In this document: in pieces, positions 57,061-64,000 of the stretch
Numbering within the stretch: the first letter of the stretch is position 1
Layout: every line of letters starts with the position of its first letter
From: Conus ventricosus
Taxonomy: Eukaryota; Mollusca; Gastropoda; Neogastropoda; Conidae
DNA length: 64,000 nt
Assembly: GCA_018398815.1 (NCBI GenBank)
Contig: CM031626.1
Coordinates: 40,008,417 to 40,072,416, forward strand
Direction: 5' to 3'
Notes under the pieces: generated by a model
Told to the model about the DNA's origin: nothing
What the model saw: the letters and a program-made list of their open reading frames with translations, nothing else
Database searches by the model: none
Translations under genes and position numbers: made by a program

Positions 57061-60000
57061 GGAATTTTTTAACATGTGGAAGGGAGGGGCCCTTTGTTAA
57101 CTTTGGGGGGCTGTTTGTCCTCTCTTCCTTTTCTTTCTTCCGGGGGGTCGTTTGTCGTGACTGGGGGGGGCTTTTTTTCTTTTTTTTTGTGCGATAAACT
57201 TGTGGGGGGGGGGAGAGGACTTTTGTACGGTTGTTTAATAAATTTTGCAAAATTTGGGGAATCATTTTGGGGGCTTTGGAAAGGGGGGGACTTTTTTGTT
57301 TGAACTGTGGGGGAGGGAGGGGCTTTTGTGGGTAAACTTTGGGGGGTGGGGGGAAATTTTATGGGGGAATGTGGGAGGGGGGGGAATTTTCAAGGGGGAA
57401 TGGGGGGACTTGTGGTTTTTGGGTGGGATGGGGGCGTTTTGGTTGGGGGAAGTGGGGGGGACTTTTTAAAAAACTATCGGGGATGGGGGGCCCCTTTGGC
57501 GTTTTAAAAGGGGGGGGGGGGACATTTTGTTTAACTGTGGGGGTAGGGGAGTTTGTGGGTGACTGTGGAAACATTGGGGGGGGAATTTTGAGGGCTTGAG
57601 GATGGGGGTTTTTGTGTCATGGGAGAGGGAGGGGCGGGTGGTAAACGTTGGGGGGAGAGGGGTTTTGGGAAAGTGGGGAAAGGTGGAGGGAATTGTGGGG
57701 ACGTTGCAAATGGGGGGACAGGGCGAACTTGTGGAAGTGGGGGGGGAATTTTGGGGGGGGAAGGGGGTTTGAGGGGGCTTTTTTCGGTGAACTTTACAGG
57801 GGGGACGGGGGTAAAAGGGGACAGGGGAGGGGAAGTTTTGGGGTAAACTTTTTTGGGGACAGGGGAGGGGACAGGTGGTGCTATTGGGGAGGGAAAGACT
57901 TTGGCTCTTAGATTTGGGCAGTTTGGCGAAAACAAAATGGGGGGAATTTTGCTTTAAACGGGAAGTAAAAGGGGTTTTCCAATGTGTAAGGGGGGAGGAC
58001 TTTGGGGGTTTCGTGTGGGGGTTGGAGGGGACGTTTTACATAACGGGGAGGGGGGGGGACATTTGTTTAAACTTGGGGAGAGGGAAAATTTTACGTGAAT
58101 GGTGAAAAGAGGGGAAATTTGTGTGAAAAAGTGTGGGGGGGATTTTTTGTGTGGGGATAAAGGAAGGGTACGGTTTTGCTGGGGAAGGGGAGGGGACGGG
58201 TGCGGTAACGGGGGAATGGGGGGGAATTTTGTCGTGAACGTGTGGAGGTGGGGGACTTTTGTTGGTAAATGTGTGGGAGTGGGGGGGGACAGTTTGTGGG
58301 GTTGAACTGTGTGGAAAAGGGAGGGACGTTTTTTTGGTGAACTGTTTGGGAGTGGGGGGGACATTTTTGTGGGTGAACTGGGAGAGTGGAGGGGACGTTT
58401 TGTGTGGTAACGTGGGGAGAGTGGAGGGGACTTTTTTTCGGTTGCTGTTGGAGAGTGGGGGGACGTTTGTGGGTAAACTGTTGGAGAGTGGGGGGGACAG
58501 TTTGGGGGAAAACTTGGGGAAGTGGAGGGGACTTTTGTGGGTGAACTGTGTGGAGAGGGGAGGGGACAGTTTGTGCGGAAACTGTTGGGGGGGGACAGTT
58601 TGTGGGTGAATTTGGTGGGAGGGGGGGACATTTTTGTCCCGGAACTGGTGGGAGGGGAGGGGACTTTTTGTGTAAACTATTGGAAGTGGGGGGAACAGTT
58701 GTCGTGAACTAGTTAAGGGGGGACAGTTTGTGTTGAACTGTGTGGGAGTGGAGGGGACAGTTTGTGGGGTGAACTGTGAAAATTGAGGGGACATTTTGGG
58801 GAGGTTAAGGTGGGGGGACTTTTTGTGGGGAAACTGGGGGGAAGTGGAGGGGACAGTTTGGGGGTGAACTTGTGGAAGTGGAGGGAAGTTTTGGGGTGAA
58901 CTGGGAAGTGGGGGGGGACGTTTGTGTGATAACTGTGTGGAGGGAATTGTGCAGAACTGGGGGAGATGGAGGGGGATTTTGTGCGTGGGGGTTGGGGGGG
59001 ACAGTTTGTGCGGGGAACGTGTGGGAGTGGGGGGACAGTTTGGGGTAAAGTGTGGAAGTGGGGGGGACTGTTTGTGGGGGGGGTTTTTTGAACGTGTGGA
59101 AGTGGAGGGGCAGTTTGTGGGTGAACTTGGGGAAGTGGGGGGGGACATTTGTGGTAAAAAAGGGGGAAAAGGAAGTGGGGAAGGGGAAAGGTTTTTTTTG
59201 GGGTGAATTTTGGTGGAGAGGGGAGGGGACATTTTGCGTGAACTTGTGGGAATAAAAGGGGAAGTTTAGCGGTGAACTGGTGGAGGTGGGGGACGTTTGT
59301 GCGGTGAACTGGTGGAGAGTGGAGGGACAGTTTGTGTGGTGAACTGTGGGGAGGTGGGGGGGGACAGTTTGGCCGTAACTGTGTGGAGAGGGGAGGGGAA
59401 GTTTGTGAAATTAAACTACTGGAGAGTGAAGGGACGTTTTTTGCGGTAAACTGTATGAAAGGGGGGGGGGCAGTTTTGTGGTAAACTGTGTGGAGGTGGG
59501 GGACAGTTTGTGCGGTAAACTGTGTAAACATGGAGGGACAGTTTGCATGGGAATGTGTAAGAGTGGAGGGGCAGTTTGTGTGGGAACATGGGGAGAGTGG
59601 GGGGGGAAAGTTTGTTGGTAAACTGTGTGGAGAGTGGAGGGGCATTTTGTGGGCAAACTGGGGGGAAGGGGAGGGGACAGTTTGTGTGGTGAACTGTTGC
59701 GAATGGGGGGGGACATTTTTGGCGGTGAACTGTGGGGGAGGTGGAGGGACAGTTTGTTGGGAACTGTGTGGAGAGTGGGGGGGACAGTTTTTGCGGTGAA
59801 CTTTTGGGAATGGGGGGGAAGTTTGTGCGGTAAAACTGTGGGGAAGTGGGGGGGCAGTTTGTCGTGAACTGTGTGGGGGGGGAGGGGACAGTTTGTGGGT
59901 AAAATTTGGAGAGGGGAAAGGACAGTTGTCGGTAAACTGGGGGGAAGATTTTGGGGGAACAGTTTTGGGAAAACTTGTGGGAAAGGGGGGAATTTTGCTT

Positions 60001-62260
60001 TTGAACTTGGGAGAGTAAAAGGGAATTTTTTGGGGCGTGTGAGAGTGGGGGGGAAGTTTGTGCGGTGAACTGTGTGGAGATGGAGGGGACAGTTTGTCGT
60101 GAACGTGTGGAGGGGGAGGGCTTTTGGTGGTAAATGTGTGGAGAGTGGGGGGGACGGTTTGTGGGTGGACTTTTTGTGGAAAGGTGGAGGGATTTTGTGG
60201 TAAAAACTGTGTGGAAGGGGGAGGGAAGTTTGTGGTGGTTGGGGAAGTGGGGGGACATTTGTGGGTAACTGTGTGGAGAGTGGGGGGGACAGTTTTTTTG
60301 GTGCTGTGTGGAGAGTGGGGGGGGACAGTTTGTGGGTGAACTGGGGGGAGAGTGGAGGGGACATTTTTGTGCGGTGAACTTGTGGGAGTGGAGGGGAAAC
60401 ATTTTGTGGGGAACTGTGTGGAGAGGGGAGGGGAAGTTTGTGGGTAAATTTGGGGGTGGAGGGGACAGTTTGTGGGGTAAACTGTTGGAGAGGGGAAAGG
60501 GCAGTTTTTCGGGGCTGTGGGGAGAGGGGGGGACTTTGTGCAAAACTTTGGAGATGGGGGGACATTTTTGTGCGGTGAACTGTTGGAAGTGGAGGGGACA
60601 GTTTTGGTAAGTGTGGAGAGTGGGGGGGGACAGTTTGTGCGGAAACGTGGGGAGGGGGAAGTTTGTGGGAAACTGTGTGGAGGTGGGGGGGGACAGTTTG
60701 GCCGGAACTGTGGGGGAAGTGGGGGGGACATTTTGTGCTAAAACTTTGGAAGTGAGGGGACAGTTTTGCTAAACGGTGAAAGTGGGGGACGTTTGTGTTG
60801 AAATGGGGGGGTGGAGGGGACATTTGTGGGGTTGAACTGTGTGAAATGGAGGGGACATTTTTGTGGGAAGTGGGGGTGGAGGGGAAGTTTGGCGGTGAAC
60901 TTGTGGAGTGGAGGGGACAGTTTGTCGGTGAACTGGTAAAAGTGGGGGGACAGTTTGGCGGTGAATTTTGGGGGTGGGGGGGACAGTTTGGGGAAAACTG
61001 TGTGGGAGGGACGTTTGTGCGTAAAACTGTGTGGAAGGGGGGGGACCGTTTGTGCGATGAACTTTGGGGAAAGGGGACAGTTTGTGCGTGAACTGTGTGG
61101 AGAGTGGAACAGTTTGTGCGGGGAACTTGGGGGAGATGGGGGGGGACAGTTTGTGGGGAACTTGGGGAGGGGAAGTTTTGCTAAACTGTGGGAGAGTGGG
61201 GGGACAGTTTGGGGTTTAACTGTGGGGAAGTGGGGGGGACGTTTGTCGATAAAAATTTGGGGGGGAAAAGGAATTTTGGGGGAAGGGGGAATTTTGGAAA
61301 GGGGAAACTTTGGGGGAAGGGAGGGACATTTGTCTTAAACTGGGGAGAGTAAAAGGACGTTTTGGGGTAACGTGGGAGGTGGAGGGGACAGTTTGTGGGT
61401 GAACGTGTGGAGGTGGAGGGACTTTTTCGAATCTGTGGGGAGAGTGGGGGGGACAGTTTGTGGGTGAACTGTGTGGAGAGTGGAGGGACAGTTTTTTGGG
61501 GAAACTGGGGGAAGAGTGGGGGGGGAAAGTTTGTCGTTACGTGTGGGGGTGGAGGGGCAGTTTGTGTTTTTGAACTGTGGGGAGAGTGGGGGGGGACAGT
61601 TTGTGCGTGACGTGTGGAGAGTGGGGGGGGACTTTTGTTGGTGAACTGTGTGGAGAGTGGAGGGGACAGTTTGTGGGTGTGGGGGAAACTTTTGTGGAAG
61701 GTGGAGGGGGGGGGGACAGTTTTGGGGGTCTGTGGGAAAAGGGAGGGGACATTTGTGGTGAACTTTTGGGGGAGATTTGGGGGGACAGTTTGTGTGGGAA
61801 CTGTGTGGAGAGTGGAGGGGACAGTTTGTGCAAAACTGTTGGAGAGTGGAGGGACATTTGTACGGTGTGCTGTGGGAGGTGGGGGGGCAGTTTTTCGGTG
61901 TGCGTGGGAGAGTGGGGGGGGAAGTTTGTCGGTGTGCGGTGGAGGTGGAAGGGACGTTTGTACGGTGTGCTGTTGGAAGTGGGGGACAGTTTGTGCGGTG
62001 AACTGTTGGGAGTGGAGGGGACGTTTTGCGTAAACTGTGTGGAGGGACATTTTGTGCGATAACTGGGGTGGGAAAGTGGGGGACAGCTTGTGGGGGTAAC
62101 TGTGTGGTAGTGGAGAGTGACTTTTGACGGGAACTGTGTGAAGGTGAGGGGACAGTTTTGGGGATTTAACTGGTGGAGAGTGGAGAGGACAGTTTGTGTT
62201 GTAAAACTGTTGGAGGTGGGTGGAAGTTTGGCGGCGAGTTGATAGGGAAAAAAAGACATG
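57061..62260. repeat. G-rich ~37-bp satellite, about 5.2 kb
   Basis: Roughly 140 units of about 37 bp, clearest from 58100 on, built on ACAGTTTGTGCGGTGAACTG followed by TGTGGAGAGTGGAGGGG. Each unit contains ACAGTT and AACTGT as an inverted pair. The plus strand is G-rich and the minus strand C-rich throughout. Because 37 is not a multiple of 3 and stops are rare, very long frames (up to 672 codons, Pro/Ser/Thr-rich on the minus strand) appear but are artefacts. Homopolymer inflation is heavy at 57.1-58.1 kb. Confidence 0.93.
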
Positions 62261-62940
62261 TGAACGAGGGTGACCCAGATTGTAAAAATGAAAAAAAAAA
62301 AAAAAAAATTCGGCTTTTGTGTAAGGGTTAAATGTTTGTTGAAAAAAAATCTTTTTTTTTGTCTTATTGTCTTTAAAAAGGGAATTGTTTAAATTGTCTG
62401 ATAGGGATTCATCTCATTTGTCTTTCGTTCGTTTTTAATGTCTTTTTTGAAACTTTTTTTGGGAATTTTCTTCAACTGCCCTTTTGCTATACAAATTTGT
62501 GTTTTCTGCTGTAAAATTTACTATAGGGGGAAAATGATCGGTGGTCTAATTGTTTTGTTTAAAAAATGAATTTATGTCAGGTTAAAACAGGGGACTTAAG
62601 TCAAATGTTTTTTTGGGGGCATTTATCCCTTTTCAAGTCTTGTTTGGGTTTTTATTAAAAATGTTTTTGTGTGTATTTTTTTATGTTCCCCCCGAGGGGG
62701 CTCCATATCATGCTTATTTTTGATGTGAAAATGGTATTGCGTTACTTGAAGAAAATTAAAATGACTGCTTGTTGGCTCATGGTTTAGTATTTTATTGTGG
62801 GGGATTGGAGGTAGGTTTAAATCCTTCATCATTGCAGGAAAAATGCGATGTGAAGTCAGAAAAACTGCGATAGTGAAGTAGGAAAATGCGATAGTGACTT
62901 TTTAATGGAGGCTGTCCCTCACCCACCCCTTTGACAGAGT
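62261..62940. other. AT-rich spacer
   Basis: Begins with an A18 run at about 62290. A short phrase (TGCGATAGTGA against TGCGATGTGAA) is repeated near 62840-62900. No gene is supported. Confidence 0.5.
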
Positions 62941-64000
62941 CTGAAGACAAACCATGAACAAGTAGGCAAATTGTTGTTTAATTTGTGCACTGTTTGGATT
63001 TTTGTATTTTTAAATGGTTTTGGGTTTTTGGACCTAAGTGGGCGCTACAATTTGTAGACAGTGGATGGGTGAAAGATTACTTTTTGATGTATCGTGAATT
63101 GTCCCTTTAGTGCGAAATTTGCGAGCTAGGGGTACAGTGTGTGAACGGATTGAGTCAGATCATATGCCTGTCATTTAACTTTAAATGGTTTTTGTGATCA
63201 GAAAGCAAAGTGCCAAACAGATGCAACCGCATTATTTAAAATTTTGGAGAGCAGATTTGTTGATGTTGTATGGCTTTTTGGCAGATGAAATTTTAAGAAA
63301 AAATTTTCGTGGAATGTACGACTCTGTCTTGGGATGTGTGCGTGAAAAATGTGTTTATTGGGTTTTTTCAATTACACGTGGGGTCAAGCAAAGGGTGTCT
63401 TTTAAACCCACAGTTTTTTCTTTTTATTCAAATAAGCTTGTATAGAACTCTCAAGGAATGGTAAACTGGTATTCAGATTATTTCCCGGTTCTGTGGGGAT
63501 TTTATGATGTTTTTTGCTGATGAGTAATTTTGTTGACTAGTACGCAATAGGATTGCAAAACCCAATTGAATGTTTTTAAACAGGAAGCGACAAATACCGT
63601 TAAAATAAACATTGTAAAAACCATTTTTTTGGGTTTTGTAAAAAGGGGGTATTTAGCTAGGGAAAGAAGTTTGGTGGTTTGGGAATTCTGGGGTTTAAAA
63701 CACCAATTGTCAAATACTTTGGGATGTTTTTTAACCAAAAAAATTAGTTTGGGTTTGCTTGGGGTGAAACAAGTAGAAAAGGCAAAAAAGGGGGGATAGA
63801 AATTTTTAAAATTAAAAAATTAAATACTACTGACCACAATATTTTGGAAGCTATTTGTACCCCGATGAACCCTTTTTCAATGGTGCGAAATATGGGGACT
63901 TTAAATAGTCTAAAAATAGAAAAAATGCAACTTATGCAATCAAAGGTTTTGAATATTCCATTCATTCACCAGAAAAACAGCTTCGGGTGAAACAGGGAAA
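62941..64000 (+). mobile_element. Decayed LINE with endonuclease and RT remnants (runs off the window)
   Basis: Plus strand. An endonuclease end with RIESDHMPV (about 63142-63168). The 86-codon frame 63185-63445 has MYDSVLGCVREKCVYW and TRGVKQRVSFKPTVFSFYSNKL, the RT block normally just before the catalytic box. FFADE at about 63507-63521 stands where the box is F/Y-A-D-D, followed by a stop. INIVKTIFLGFVKRGYLARE (about 63610-63660) and TKKISLGLLGVKQVEKAKKG (63735-63795) form the thumb. The first RT blocks are missing between 63.17 and 63.30 kb, so there is an internal deletion. CR1/RTE-like by pattern. Confidence 0.75.

Noticed and set aside
57954..62259. Very long Pro/Ser/Thr-rich ORFs (up to 672 codons)
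   Set aside because: Translation of the stop-poor 37-bp satellite; all six frames show similar artefacts, with no start context or domain.

Overview
The window is repeat-rich animal nuclear DNA, most likely from a mollusc and probably a gastropod. That placement is inferred from a receptor gene of the Lymnaea GRL101 / relaxin-receptor type (LDL-receptor A modules, leucine-rich repeats, rhodopsin-like 7TM), from very long CA/TG and GA microsatellites, and from the mix of I-type LINEs, a Gmr1-type Ty3/gypsy element and a Polinton-like element. There are no operons, tRNAs, rRNAs or CRISPR arrays. Positions 4968-5967 are a 1000-N assembly gap.

Layout. 1-550 is a fold-back repeat. 0.8-4.97 kb holds minor repeats, a tandem duplication and decayed ORFs that resemble the remains of a large Polinton/virus-like element. 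7.3-8.2 and 16.15-16.99 kb are two halves of one ~120-137 bp satellite, split by a complete LTR retrotransposon (8206-16148). That element has 1.32-kb LTRs, a TTCCC target duplication and the order gag-protease-integrase-RT-RNase H. 17.28-21.6 kb is a decayed I-type LINE (minus strand) with a 698-bp DNA transposon in its RNase H region. 21.73-25.96 and 32.82-38.5 kb are two copies of one segmental duplication, each carrying a broken GRL101-like receptor gene. A nearly full-length LINE (26.19-31.83 kb) sits in the CA array of copy A, and a CR1/L2-like fragment sits in the GA array of copy B. 40.2-50.94 kb is a Polinton/adintovirus-like element: broken integrase (+), broken protein-primed family B DNA polymerase (-), and a better preserved group of putative structural genes at 48.4-50.94 kb. 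50.94-54.18 kb is a third LINE with a nested LINE fragment. 54.4-55.56 kb holds two exons of a probable P-loop NTPase/helicase-like gene, followed by a second, badly degraded copy. 57.06-62.26 kb is a G-rich ~37-bp satellite. The window ends inside another decayed LINE.

Only the receptor copies and the NTPase-like gene look like host genes, and all carry frameshifts or stops as given. Many lesions are single-base changes in short homopolymers, and the last 8 kb has visibly inflated homopolymers, so residual long-read consensus error is a serious alternative to true decay.

The best candidates for something undescribed are the structural cassette of the Polinton-like element (a ~380-residue capsid-like gene, a glycine/alanine-rich hydrophobic protein, and a divergent 171-residue ORF 40 bp away), the LINE whose ORF1 region carries an SGNH-hydrolase-like motif set, and the Gmr1-type pol order in a probable mollusc.
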